Positions 25,701 to 37,925 are shown, numbered from the stretch's first letter. The stretch is 64,000 bases of DNA from Setophaga petechia (GCA_024362935.1 JANCRA010000012.1:496001-560000); one strand, 5' to 3'. Numbers and translations: made by a program. Notes: generated from the letters alone by a model not told the origin.

Positions 25701-28700
25701 TCCTAAAAATTCAGTCTGATGGTGCAGGAAAACAAGAGGTTTCCTCCCTTACTGCTTGTTGTTGAATGGGTTGGGTTTTGGGTGTTTGGTTGATTGATTT
25801 GTTTGGTTTGGTTTGGGGTTTTTTTGTGCGGGTTTGGGGGTTTTTTTTGGTGTGTTTAAGATTGAGAAATCAATTAGATAGTAGTTTTTTGCAATTCAGT
25901 GAAATGATTGGTTAGATGAATATAGCAATTTTGTGCAGTGGATTGCTAATCAAAACTTGAAGCCTAAAGAAATTACATGAGAAAAATTCTAGAACCTAAA
26001 GAGTCATGAGACAGAGAGACCCTGATTAGACTAACATTGGCTTAAATGGATCCATAAGCATCTTATAAGAATTTTCAACTGTATTGAGATACTTCAAGTG
26101 TACTGCTAAGGTGAAATTACACATTCTGGTTCACAGAGACAGAAATTCAGTCATGGCTGAATTTCTGTTTAACTGCTAAAGGGAGGAAAAAAGTGTCCTG
26201 TTATTCCACAATGATTTGGAGATTCCCTGAGATGTAGTTGAATGGAATTGTGACACACAGATGTCACGATATAAAGGCACAAAAGAAAATTCATTTGCAT
26301 TAACATAATCCCAATGAAATATTTTGTGATATTATTTCCACATCCAGAGGACTTAAAGGGCTCTGTGCTGAGACCTGGAAAAGGTAGCAGGAAGGATAAC
26401 TTAAAAATATCAGGAGTTATCACCCTTTCATGATGAAAAAAAAATTCTTCCACATAATAATTTTAAAATTTAAAAAAACCCCACAGAATAAAATGTTAGT
26501 ATCTCCTGCAAGATTTTGGCATATGGGATGTTAAACTGTCACATTTCTTCCCAGTATCAGGCTTGCTGAAAAAATCCCCACTGCCTTTAGCTGCCCAGAA
26601 GACATCATCAACAAAAACATGTATAGTGTATGTCTCAGTGCAACGTGCTGTTAATTGCAAAACCAAGGTTCAGATAAGTTTTATTTTCCTCTGAGACTGA
26701 GTAAAACAGAACTGAGATTAGGGAAAAAAACAATTAAGCAAAGCAGACCAAATTCACTGTTGTGTAACAGTGTGGGCCATTGCTGGTTTTCTAATTGGTT
26801 TGTTAAGATTAATAGACATTCAGAATTTATCTAATAAATAAGTAGCTAACATCACATAATGCTTACTACAGCAGACATACCTCACTACCCAACACGAATT
26901 ACCCCTGCAGTGTAGTGTGAGACCCACAAGGCATCCCTTCTTTGCCTGGGACAACAACAGTCACCAAACGAACAGAACTGGATACCATTACTGGAAAAAT
27001 TTTTAATCGACATCCATTCCTTTCCATCTTCCTATCAGCACATTCAAATCAAAGGACTGGTATAACTAATGCATTAAACTCTACCCATCAACCACCTACC
27101 TAATTTAAAAGTTTGAAATACAGGTCTTTTACAACCATGCTAATATGGAAACCTTATGGTGTCCTCAAAGGAACAGTGATCATCCACAAATATCAGTGTG
27201 CAGAGAGACTGGACAAGCACAGTTTCAATGGTAGCTGTATGTTTCTGTGCAGAAGTACAGCCTCTCTGGCACCATACAGTGAGAGTGAAAAGGGGAGTTC
27301 CAGTCTGGAAACACAAAGAGTAGTTACAGGTAGCTACGTGTAAAGCAAGGGACTTTGTGGATTTCAGCACTGATGGACTTTCCATGCAGCAGCAACACCA
27401 CAGCATGCTCAAGAGAAAGCTGCACATCACAAACCCTGCAGTTCCACTCTATAAGGTCTCTCCTTAGTGTGGAAGGGGTCCAGATCATGCAAAGCACGTT
27501 TTAATTTGTTGTATCTTATCTCCCCCTCACTTCTTTCAGGAAAAAAATTAGACTGCTAACAGTGAGACAATCTCTATTACATGCCAAATTGTGGTGAGTG
27601 ATCCAAAACACTGAAGGCATTAGAGCTTCTTTAACAAAGAGGATGACCTAAATAAACCTGTCTTATGCATGCTTCCTAGGGGTGCCCTAAAATTTCTAAG
27701 AAGCTTTTCAAAGAACTGGCCTACACCAGTTCTAACAGCTAAAATAACAGAACCCATAGAATATTACACTGACCTCCAGTCTGACCATGTTTTCAAGCAA
27801 CTGGAAGGAAACTGTGGAAGTGCTAATAGGTTGCAACTACAAATGTATCTGGTGTTGAAAGGTATCCTCACAAGGCAAACTACAAGATTATCCTAATGTT
27901 AATATAAAAAACCATCCTTTTGAAACAGCTTCTCCAAATGAGACTGTACCAACCATAAATCCCATGCTGGTGTAGTACTCTGATTTTTGAAGAGAACCTG
28001 AACAGAGCAAAAAGCCCAAATCCTTAAATACATGTGCATGCCAATTATGACTTTTTAAAAAAATGAAAGCAGACAGCAGTGAATTTACGCTCTGAAACTC
28101 TTATCTTCTACACTTATCAGCCTAATGTAATGAAAAAAATGGTTAATCTACTGATTCCATTCTTCTATCTCAGTAATACAAAAACTGAACGTTCCAACAT
28201 TTAATTACTATTTATTTTGTGTGTACTATGTTTTGATTCTAATGAATGCTTTCTGTTTCCTTTAGGTGTCATCTTCATCTCTGAAACATTCATCAGGATC
28301 CACTATGCCTTTTGTTGCCTTGAATAAAAATGGTGTGCCTAAAATAGCTGATAGCAAAAATAAAATTGTAAAAGCAACCAAAGCACCATTTAGTCCAGAA
28401 AGATAGTTCCTTTTTCTCATTTCATCATTGAGATCTTTCTGCCCTCACATCCATGCAAAAAATTTTCAGACCAAGTTTTCCATAATCACATGTAGAAATA
28501 GCATCATTTCACTCCTTTCTCTAGAGAAATACCTCAACTTTTTTTACAGAGTAACAAATCATTTAAGGTCCTCATATAAAAAGGCTCTCATGAACACAAT
28601 TCAAGCTTTTCTAAGGATAAGTGCAAGGACTTGAATTAGCAGTTCAGGATCTGGTATGAAAGGAGCTTGGTAATTGTAGGACACTTGGCTTATTTCCTGC

Positions 28701-28780
28701 AGAAGATGAAAGATGCCACTTATGCACACTGGTATGAAGGAAGGGAAAGGCTTTCTTTTACCATTTAGAAAGCTGTTAAT
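22786..28780. other. Intronic DNA between the 869-bp LTR and a CR1 tail
   Basis: It holds the G/T tract at 25768-25857 and A-rich stretches near 24209-24226. An 81-codon minus-strand frame at 22905-23147, whose stop overlaps an AATAAA, looks protein-like but matches nothing I recognise. No other feature is seen. Confidence 0.65.
25768..25857. repeat. 90-nt G/T-only tract, degenerate GGTTT-type repeats
   Basis: On the plus strand 87 of 90 bases are G or T; the exceptions are two A in TGATTGATT and one C in GTGCGGG. It contains GGGTTGGGTTTTGGG near the start and GGGG...GGGTTTGGGGG near the end, with GGTTT units between. It looks like a degenerate simple repeat. The two ends contain six G-runs of three or more. 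Confidence 0.85.
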
Positions 28781-29012
28781 GGTAGATTTGGGTCAGATGT
28801 AAGAAGAAATTTTTATGATAAGAGTGGTTAAATACAAGGACAGATTGTCCAGAGACATTTTAGATGCCCCATTGCTGGAAGCCCTCAAAGTCAGGTTGGA
28901 TGGGACTTTGAGCAACTGATCTAGTGAAAGATGTCCCTGCCTGTAGCAGGCAGACTGGAATACATGATCTTTAGAGTCCCTTCCCATTCAAGTCATTCTA
29001 TGATTCTATGAT
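28781..29012 (+). mobile_element. CR1 LINE 3' fragment with intact tail repeat
   Basis: The fragment holds CAGATGTAAGAAGAAATTTTTATG, a diverged form of the GGATATTAGAAAGAATTT region. CCCTCAAAGTCAGGTTGGATGGGACTTTGAGCAAC and GATGTCCCTGCCTG follow. It ends in the typical tail ATTCTATGATTCTATGAT at 28995-29012, two copies of the 8-bp terminal repeat. It is non-coding and in the plus orientation, antisense to CADPS2. Confidence 0.88.
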
Positions 29013-32000
29013 ATGGGTCCTCTTCTTTTTCTTATTTTTTTAATTTAATTCGTTTTCTACTTTCAGTTCCTTATTGGCGGCCTGGCAGTGCCAAACTAAC
29101 ACCTAGGTTTGTGTACACAAATCCCTTCAATTTAAACAGAAAGTATGTTAAATAGGATCTTTGTATCACAGGCAAACCGGTACAGTCGAACAAAGTGGGA
29201 TTTTAAATTCTCAAACACCCCACAGTACTAAGCCTTACAGATCCTGCATTTAACATTCAGATTTAAGCAGCATGAAGTAATCATGGCTTAGAACCACACA
29301 TTTAAAATGGAACAGCAAAATAGGAAAAACACCAGTATGGAGTACTTCTTGCAGCTCCACATTGCCTCAAGCAGAGTTAAAAACCTGAGAACTTGCAATC
29401 ATTACAATATTGAAAAAGTATTCCAAATATTCATTACAGTTCTTTGCACCCATTTTACTGATACCTAAGACTGCATGCATTCAAGAATAAAGGATTAGCA
29501 CTGTGAGTTTAGCCCAAGGTGTATGCATACCTATTAGAGGTAATATATTAAAGGTGGTGAATAAACCTCTCAGGGCTCTGCCCAACAGCATTTTCCAACC
29601 TCAGTGCAAGAGCACGCAAGAATTGATGAATGAAAGATTATCTACTATTTCACAAACAAGTTTTTAAAATACATGGTTGAATTAATCAAAAAAAGGATTT
29701 AATTTCATAAGTCACTTTCTCACTTAATTTTATACTCAGTAGTGTGTCCAATATAATTACTCATAAAAAATTGCCATATGATTGAATTTTTCTCTTTATC
29801 TGAAAAGCAGCACTAGCATCTGATGTTCTACTGATTAGAATCTGGCTCAATGTCTGTCTTTAATGGAATTTTCCACACACAGAAAAATAAAATCCTATGT
29901 TAATTCTAAGAGAAAGATTTCAGAAAGAGTAAACATTTCCATACCTTCTCTAAACTGAGACTGAAGAGAAAAACAAGATAATCATACTTTCATGTATACA
30001 AAAAAAAAAAGATGCTAAATTTCAGTGACACTTTAAGAAAATGTGGTGGGATTCTAGAGGGAGATTACACAGATCATGAAAATAACCTTTTCTGGAGAGT
30101 TAAAGAAGAATTTATGTAACTTCTCCTATGAATATGAATTTTTTTCTACTACATTTTTATGATAAATGAAAACTGATGCCAGATTATTCATACATAATCT
30201 TAAAACCACAGCAGCATTGGAAAAGACATAGTGGAGGAAATAAGGCAAAAAACTTGACTGGTGTAAGTTCCCAAGTGGTTCTGACACAGGACCAGGACTT
30301 AGAGCCTAGTGAAATTAATGCTGAAATTCGTATGTATTTATTTAGCAAACAAATTTCTCTTTATGCAAATATTTATAAAAAAAGTAAATCAAAGACTTAG
30401 CAATAATAAGTTCCTAAATCCTTGGAGCTTTTTTTATGATTCTTAAGAGGACACAGTCTGAACAAACTCATTAATTACAGATTACAGTGAAAACACCTGC
30501 AACTACTGATACAGAATTTGTGTCACATCCCCAAAGCAGACCTTCTCTTTCACATTCAGAGTTAAAGTAGAAAATCAACTACAGTAATGAATATATTTGC
30601 AAACAATATTATAATAACTCTCAAACCATGCCTACTGCATAGGATTAAAGGCAAGTTAATAATTTTTCAGAATAAAATCATTACTGGGCAGACCACACAT
30701 TTCTTTCCTGCCTTATCAGGTAAAATTAAACTGTAGGTGAGCAACTAAAGTATATGGAAATTAGCATAGAAGTTTGTAAGATGCTGTATGACAGAAACAA
30801 GGAAGATGCCCACAATTCAAAGTACTAACAAACATCATCACATGGAAGATGTGATGGACCTTATGTGGTAGACATAGAGAGGAGAAAGCACCAAAGCCCA
30901 GCATCAACAGAGCACACAAAGAAGTAATAGAGACTGATATTTTCAACCAATGGGTAGCAAAGATAAGGAAAAAGGCACAAGAGACACATACAAGTAAAGA
31001 TGAGAATATGTGATCAGATCCATAAAATTTGATTAAAATGCATTAAAAAGGAGCAGTAACTTGAACTAAGTCTCCAGCTGGATTCCACCACTGCATTGGT
31101 CATTAAATCTACTGGTAACTATCTACTACAACCCTGAAAAGAAATTAAAAATCACTAGCAAATGCTGACTCCAACTGTGCAAAGGGAAAGGGTTGTGCAA
31201 GTCTGAAAGGAAGTCTGTGGAAAGAATGCAAAATGGAATTGGGAGGCTGGGATAAACAAAAAAAAAAGACTGAAATTACAGCTGGTATATCAGATGATGG
31301 TATACTAACATAGGATGAAGCCTTTGGTGTCATTAAATCCTTGACAGTAATGCTTTGGAATTCTCTGTTTGAAACTGGACACCCAAAGTACTTAATTCAA
31401 AATGGTGAATGTCTGAAAATAGCTGAAATATTTGAGCCTTTCATTTTACAAGGCTATCTTAGATTATTACGCACAGTCTTTCACTGCAAGAGCAGATACG
31501 CTAAAAAACCGTTCTCAACATGTCTAAAAAATTTCGTTAAAAAGGCATGAAGTAAAATCTTAACAGAACAGTTACTGTTTAGACATACCTTTCCAAATAA
31601 TTTTTACTCACTACCACATCCTTTCCAAAGAGCAGACTACTTCCTCTAACACATCAAGCTTTTTACACAGTGTGCTAAAGAATGAACCTTTAAGTCCTTT
31701 TCGCTTCTACCCTCTGTTCAGTGTCTTGAGACATTCCCCTACTCTGAAACCTATTGCTGGGCCACTAAGCAGCTCAGCCTTGCCCTGCACCATCTTCCAA
31801 ACTGTCCTTCCTCCCAGCCTTAACTTCTTCATTGGCTATACAGAAAAATGGATTACTTTCTAACCACTTCTGTCATCTTGTCACACATCTAAAATAGTAC
31901 CTTGAGAATGTTCATATTCTAGTTTCACCTGCAGACCTATCCCCATCTTTTCACAAGTGTTTTTGTGAGAATTCCTTAATTTCAAATACCACAACACTAA

Positions 32001-33033
32001 TCAGGCTACAATATGGGAAACTCACACTGAGTTTTATGGTTTCTATACAAATTTCTATTTCTACCCACTGAGTCCATGACTTCAGCACAAAAGGAAAATC
32101 ATTTGCCCATCCCTCTCTGTTTTCTTGTGCAATATAACTTATTGTAGCTAAAATCAAGCCAGGACATAAATCACATCTTTTTCTACTTGAAGAAAAAGTT
32201 ATTCACCAGCAAAGAATAGATGACAGGAAAAATGAACAAATAATATACCAAAAATACAGCTAAATTTTGAAAAAAAATGTGGTAGGCTGAAATATGAGGG
32301 AAGATTTCTCAAAGGGCATAGAAGTTTACCATCCAGCCCTTTTGATTCATTGAGCAGGTCAGAAGCAAGATGAAGCAAAATGAAAACACAGTAACATTTA
32401 CTAAGAGTAACTAGTTAATTCACTAGCCCTGTGCTGCTAATGGACAGGGAACTGTCCTCTAGTTTGGAACTGGACCTGCCCCTTAGGCAATTAAAACTTC
32501 ACCTACAGATCTGCACTGGGGCTGCAGGCACTGAACATGCCTGGGAGGTCACAGCAGATTGTGAGAGCTGGCCTGTCTGCATGGAAACCTTCTGTTCTTT
32601 TGGAAGGCAACAGGCAGGTCTCCACCAAAACCTTCTGCGTGGCAACTAAAAATCTGAAGACATATTTCTCAGGATGGTAACTTACAAAGTGCTGATTAAA
32701 AGAGCTACCTTGGACATATGGAGATAAAGATAGCAGTGCCTAGTTGTATCAAGTGCTGCCAGGAAGATTTTTAGCACCAGGGGTTTTTCATTTTATCTTC
32801 TCTTACAAATTTTTTTCCCCTTCTTAAAAAAGGGTGGATATTTTCCAGTTCAGTTTCTCTCTTGTGCTCAGGCAGTAGATTTCAACTTCAAAAACAGCAA
32901 AGCTGGTTTAGGAGGAAATAGTTTCTAGAAAGTTTGGAAGTTCACAGCCTTTGAAACTTAAAATTACTTTCCTTGTACCTGCATTAGAATGCATACTGTG
33001 AACATAACAGAGAGCACAAAGCACACAGCTCAC
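29013..33033. other. CADPS2: Intronic DNA directly downstream of the CADPS2 exon
   Basis: This is AT-rich with short homopolymers (A runs near 30000 and 31259). No repeat family and no further exon are recognised. All frames are short (at most 74 codons before the exon region). Confidence 0.65.
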
Positions 33034-33036
33034 CTC
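33026..33036 (-). promoter_or_regulatory. CADPS2: 5' splice site (donor) of the CADPS2 exon
   Basis: On the minus strand the exon ends GAG and is followed directly by GTGAGCTG, with the donor GT at 33033-33032. The GAG/GTGAGC context is close to the vertebrate consensus. The exon therefore ends after a complete Glu codon (phase 0), which agrees with the next family residues (Val-Phe-Leu) starting a new exon. Confidence 0.88.
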
Positions 33037-33147
33037 ATAGTAGCTCCTCACAGCATTGCAAAATGCTTCATCTGCTACGATTTGTGTCTCCCCGTTCAAA
33101 AAGGCCTGGAAACGCTCCTTCAGTACCTGCAGCTGCTGCTTATTGAG
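33034..33147 (-). CDS. CADPS2: CADPS2 internal coding exon (probably exon 2)
   Basis: This 114-bp exon encodes 38 residues in one open frame and is phase 0 at both ends. It starts [13 protein letters not shown], continues with the motif [14 protein letters not shown], and ends [13 protein letters not shown] proteins prime dense-core vesicles for calcium-triggered exocytosis at the plasma membrane. From family knowledge, this stretch lies in the N-terminal region before the C2, PH and MUN domains. As I recall the paralogues, CADPS has ISKQQLQTVKDRF and MNAVQSYYE here, whereas CADPS2 has LNKQQLQLLKERF and CNAVRSYYE. The window matches CADPS2 except for one conservative Leu-to-Val change at exon residue 8. 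On the minus strand the exon is preceded by TTTTTCTCTTGCACAG and followed by GTGAGC. No other CADPS2 exon is visible, so both flanking introns run off the window. The exon number is inferred, and the paralogue call rests on memory of the two proteins. Confidence 0.93.
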
Positions 33148-33200
33148 CTGTGCAAGAGAAAAACAAGGAGGGGAGAGAACAGAATAAATGCAGTTAGTCT
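33148..33200 (-). promoter_or_regulatory. CADPS2: 3' splice site of the CADPS2 exon: branch point, polypyrimidine tract, AG
   Basis: Read on the minus strand, the sequence holds AGACTAACTG (33200-33191), a near-ideal branch-point motif with the predicted branch A at 33194. A long pyrimidine-rich stretch follows and ends in CAG at 33150-33148. No AG dinucleotide lies between the branch A and the acceptor AG, so the AG-exclusion zone is intact over about 45 nt. This is a strong acceptor and supports the exon start at 33147. The branch A is predicted from the motif only. Confidence 0.85.
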
Positions 33201-34063
33201 CCATGTAAAAATACACAGCACTGCACACACCTGGAACCTGTGAACAGGAAAAGAAGACAGGGGCTCCCTGGCCACCTGGCTCCCTGGAGAGTGGAGCTCT
33301 TTGGAGTCCCAGCTGGATAAGCCACGCTGTGGCACCCAGACATGCACACAGGCAGCATGCAAGGAAACTTCTGCTCTTTCCCTGGTGTCCTTGGGATGCC
33401 AGAGGTAGGTCTGCATGGATACTTCTGTGCAGTATTTCATATGCACATGCTGAATATAATGGTTGATCTTCTCCATGGTAGCAGCAGAAGCTAATAAAAC
33501 AGCTCTTAGCTTGTCTTTAACTACATAATTTTCTTTTCAACCTTCAAATAACTGAACATAAACAACTGTGATGCCTCTGTTTCTTGGAGTAAGCTAAGCA
33601 GTACCACTGGAGTGCTTCAACAAACATGTGCACTGTGAACAAAATGGAGTTCTAGCCGCTGATGTACAACACTAGGAATGACATGGAACAACTGGATCTT
33701 AGGGAAGAGCAGACAATGCCTCCAAGATTGACACCCAGTAACACTTGGTGGACTTTATATCAAAACTGAGTACATTTTGAAAACAAACTCCTAAAAGAGC
33801 ACATTACACAATTAAACCTTGCAATCAACCCATTTTTATCGAAGTTTAAGGGAAAAAGCAAAGTTCGGAAGCTCTCCAGGGATCCAGACACAGGTTTTTG
33901 CCAAGGTTTCTATCAGCTCTTGAATTATTTAGTAGGATATTTCTCCTTATCAAATCTGTGAGACTTTTGAATATCACATCATGCTCTTGAACTTTAATAC
34001 TAAAAAATTTTCAAACACAACTGACAGAAAGGTTTTTCATCCCTTCTGTATTTTGCTTAAGTA

Positions 34064-34090
34064 AAACGAACAAACGAACAAACAAACAAA
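34064..34090. repeat. (AAAC/AACG)n short tandem repeat
   Basis: A 4-bp repeat on the plus strand mixes AACG units and AAAC units (ACGAACAAACGAACAAAC). Confidence 0.85.
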
Positions 34091-37000
34091 TGTATAGCCA
34101 GAAAATGTAAATATTTTTCCAGAGGGAAGAAAGTGGTATTTTTAATGACTAGCCTGCAGCAAATAAGACTGCCCCAATGGCATAATAATTTCTTATTGAA
34201 GATTTTTTTGCCATCTGCAGTAAATATGGTGGCCTTAGGCTTTCAGGTCTCTTATGTCAACACATAAGTCATTTAAGCTACAACACTGTTATCAAATTAG
34301 CAAAATCTCTGCTATCCTGATATGGGTCTACTGTGGACAACTTCTATTTTCTTAATATCACAGGAAGATTTTCATTCCACATGAAGTTTGCTAAGTTTGC
34401 AAACTCATGTGGTTCTTCGAAAAATCTTACAATTTTCTGCAAAACTTTCCAAATTGATTACAAACCTCAAAACTTTTACTTTGACAGGAAACAACAGCAT
34501 AGAAGCCATCTATATATTGGCTATCAGAAATCCTCTAAAAAAACCCAAGAAATGTAGGCAGTAGTGATGCAAAGCCAAAAAACTATGCCTCTGAAAAAAA
34601 ATTAATAAATACATGATAATTCTGCTCCTCATTTAACAGAACAATTAACGATACAGAACAAGCCCCAGGAGACCCCTATGAAAAGAAAGGCTTCCTGTAG
34701 TGACAAGCAAACTTCAACAGAGGTTGCTGTGACTTGGACAAATTTCCTGGATGAACTCCTGAGAGCAGCAGCCTAACACTGACACCCCATTCTGTACCAC
34801 TGCTAATTAAAAATCAATGGGAGAATTACTCATATTGTGTCTGCACATCCACCCAAAACAGCACCTATCCACCTGCCTGCCAAAAACCCACTCCTTGCAC
34901 AGAATCTGCACAACACTTAATAGCTGTCTCTAACAGAAATCAAACTTCATTCCACTGATTTGATTCCTCCTATTCTTCTCTCATTTTCTAAATATTTTGG
35001 ACAAGTTGAGATACCAGAAATGCAAATATTTATGGATGTTTTGAGGGGCTTTTTTTCCAGCATACGCATGTTCTTTTTGGGGACTCAGAAATGAGACGAG
35101 CACCCACACGGACAGTGCCCTTCTGCTCAGCAAGCAGCTCCTTCATCCCCTGGAATATTCACAGCTCTGCCACAAGTGCATGCAGGCTTCCTGCCAAGGC
35201 AATTATGAAAACGTGTTTTCATGCTTGCAGAGTTCATTCTTTAGGTGATTTGCTTCTCTATTACCCCCACACCAAACAAAACCCTTATGAATAAGGCAAT
35301 GAAATATAAATTTCATTTTGACTTTCTCATTTCTAACCATCATAGTTCAGCAAACTGAAATGCCTTTAAAATATTTAATATATGGCTTCCATATTCACTA
35401 CTTTAGGTAGTAAGAATTTCTAAGGTTTGAGTGGCATTTTAGGATTACTGTATATTTCTTAAATTACTTTTATTTCTGTGCAAAATCTGGATGTATAGAA
35501 TAAAGTTCTCCTGCAAAACTAAGGAATAATAGTATTTCCAATGGAAAAGATGAAAAGCTACAACTTGTACTAAGGATGATCTGAAGTCTATTTAACATGT
35601 CCCAAGTACTGTCATATATAGAAAGGCAGTTAGCTGTCAAGATACAGAATAATTTATAGTAGTCTACTACAGCATACAGCTCCTCTGGGTTTTTTTACTT
35701 GTCAGAATATTGAGTGTACAGTGAATTCTCACTCATCTCTTTTTTTATGTTGGTCATTTTTAACGAATTCATTAACACTCTTCAATTTGAAGCACTTAAA
35801 AATGAAACAAAGCTAACAGTTAAAGTAATAGCTTGGAAATGTGGAGAGAAAAAGAAAGAATAATTGCCTTGGAATGCTGTAGTAGCAAAAGCAGAGAAAC
35901 AGGTGTTTGTACAGGACATTAGCTCTTGGATACTGCCAAGCAGCTCAACCTGTCAAAGCCTGAGCCACCTCTGAAGTTGGTCAACATGGAATGTTATCCC
36001 ATAATAGAGCTCAAATCCTTCACAGCAGCACTTCCTTTCAATGGCACAAGCCTCTCCTCTGCTCTGTGCAAGATCCAAACACATCAGACCTTGGCTTTCA
36101 GTCAGCTCTCATCTTTTCACTGCCAGTGTCTCTGTTTCCACATTTTAATTTTACTAGGAAGAACCACAAACAGGAAATTTAAAATTAAAGAAATGCATTA
36201 CTATACATACCTCCAAATGTAAACTGAACTGGGAATACCACCAAAAGTTCACAGCAAAGCCTCAATGATTCTGCTGCTTTCCGTTAACCTGCTTCAGTTT
36301 TGTATTGCTTCTTTGGATTTCGCATTCTCAGTGCTATAGAATCTGTTGTCATAACTCTTCGTGGTACTTCATAAGCAACTACTGCTGCTTCATGGGAGAA
36401 TGTATACTGTAACTATAATTCCAGTGACTCAGAATATCAGATCTGAGTGCATTCTGCAAAATGACTGAAGATAAGTAAAGACAAATTTAAGGGAAAACAA
36501 GATTAACTGCCTTCAGATTTGTTTTTCTTTATTGCAGTCACACAACAGATAAAAAGTTTTCTTCCATACCTGTGTCTTTCAAAAAAGGTAGCTTTTTTTT
36601 CGCTTTACATTTGCTAGCCTTAGAAAGCTATCAAACAATGAAAATATTTAAGAGTGAACTTCTCAAAGAGCTATTTAATTAAAGTAAGAATAACTTTTTC
36701 AAGTTGCAGTAGCAATTCAACCAGAGTAATATAAAAGCATGAAAGAGTCGCAAGCATTTAACCACTAAAAAACTTTCTCACCTTGCACTTAACATTTCAA
36801 AGAAGTCATATATCCAGATATATTTCTCTTTGAGCATTAATTTAAAGATTTGCTTTTTCCCTTCTAAAGTGAAAGGTGGGTATGAAAACCTAGAGGCACT
36901 TCTGGTTTAGCTCCACTTATACCTTTAAACAACTTCAAGTTTTCACACAGAATTTAAAATCCTATTTTTATAAGAAGTCACATTTCAAATAGATGTTGAA

Positions 37001-37448
37001 GTTTAGGGAGTTATTCCAATGTCACAAGTTTTACTTCCTTAAACTCCAACGAAGAAAAAATGAAACATTTTTAAGAATAATACGATTTTCGTATACTCTT
37101 TTTGATATTTCGTATCATATACATACAATAATAGTAAAAAACTATTTTTAAGAGTAATACTGCTTATTTTTTTTTGAAAGACAGAAGGAAAAAAATACCC
37201 TGTAGCTTCACTGCACTTGATGGTTCACTAAGAGCATCTTCATCTGCTTCTCACTGCCTAAGTACACAGAGCACTCACTGCTGCCCTGATCACATGCAGC
37301 CAACAGAAGATGGCAGAGACATAACTCATGGGACCACCGCCCTGAGAAAACTTTAGAAATGTTTAGAACATGTTTAACAGGTGGATAACAGTGCGTGGGC
37401 TCCAGCCAGGCTGGCACTGCCGCTGTCCCCACGGAGCAGCAGGCCGGG

Positions 37449-37925
37449 CATGGTGACACTCGGAGCCATGGTGGTGACTCTCAGAGCCGCTGCAGGGACA
37501 CTCAGAGCCATGATGGTGACTCTCAGGAGCCATGGTGGTGACACTCGGAGCCATGGTGGTGACACTCGAAGCCATGGTGCTGACTCTCAGGAGCCATGGC
37601 AGTGACACTTGGGAGCCATGGCAGTGACACTCAGAGCCACCGTGGGGACACTCGGAGCCATGGCGGGGACATTCGGGAGCCATGGTGGTGACATTCGGGA
37701 GCCATGGCGGGGACACTCGGAGCCATGGCAGTGACACTCGAAAGCCATGGCGGTGACACTCGGAGCCACTGTGGGGACACTCGGAGCCATTGTGGTGACT
37801 CTCGGGAGCCATGGCGGGGACACTCGGAGCCATGGCGGGGACACTCGGGAGCCATGGCGGTGACACTCGTAGCCATGGCGGGGACACTCGGAGCCACCGT
37901 GGGGACACTGGGAGCTATCGCCACC
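37449..37925. repeat. GC-rich minisatellite, 21-22 bp unit, about 22 copies
   Basis: Tandem units have the approximate consensus AGCCATGGCGGTGACACTCG, with a final G that is sometimes doubled, giving 21- and 22-bp variants. I count about 22 units between 37449 and 37925, with a degenerate unit at each end. Common variants are GTGG, GCGG and GCAG after CCAT, and ACACTC or ACTCTC. Units with ACCGTGGGG or ACTGTGGGG start at 37635, 37764 and 37892, spaced 129 and 128 bp. This suggests a six-unit higher-order period. The array is far more GC-rich than the surrounding intron. Because 21 is divisible by three and the unit lacks stops in most frames, it produces long spurious ORFs on both strands, including SPPWLRV-type heptad repeats on the minus strand. 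I regard none of these as genes. Confidence 0.95.

Larger units (their letters stand above)
1..33033 (-). other. CADPS2: CADPS2 downstream intron, partial (probably intron 2)
   Basis: This is the part of the gene after the donor at 33033, running off the left edge. The next family segment (Val-Phe-Leu-Lys-Ser...) is not found in any minus-strand frame, so the next exon must lie outside the window. In mammals the intronless genes RNF133 and RNF148 sit inside a CADPS2 intron. No RING-type ORF of that size is present here. Confidence 0.78.
33148..37448. other. CADPS2: Intronic DNA between the CADPS2 exon and the minisatellite
   Basis: The acceptor signals occupy the first 50 bases. A GC-richer patch runs from about 33250 to 33420. 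Then come the AAAC repeat at 34064 and AT-rich sequence. A transition to higher GC begins at about 37380, just before the minisatellite. Confidence 0.65.
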
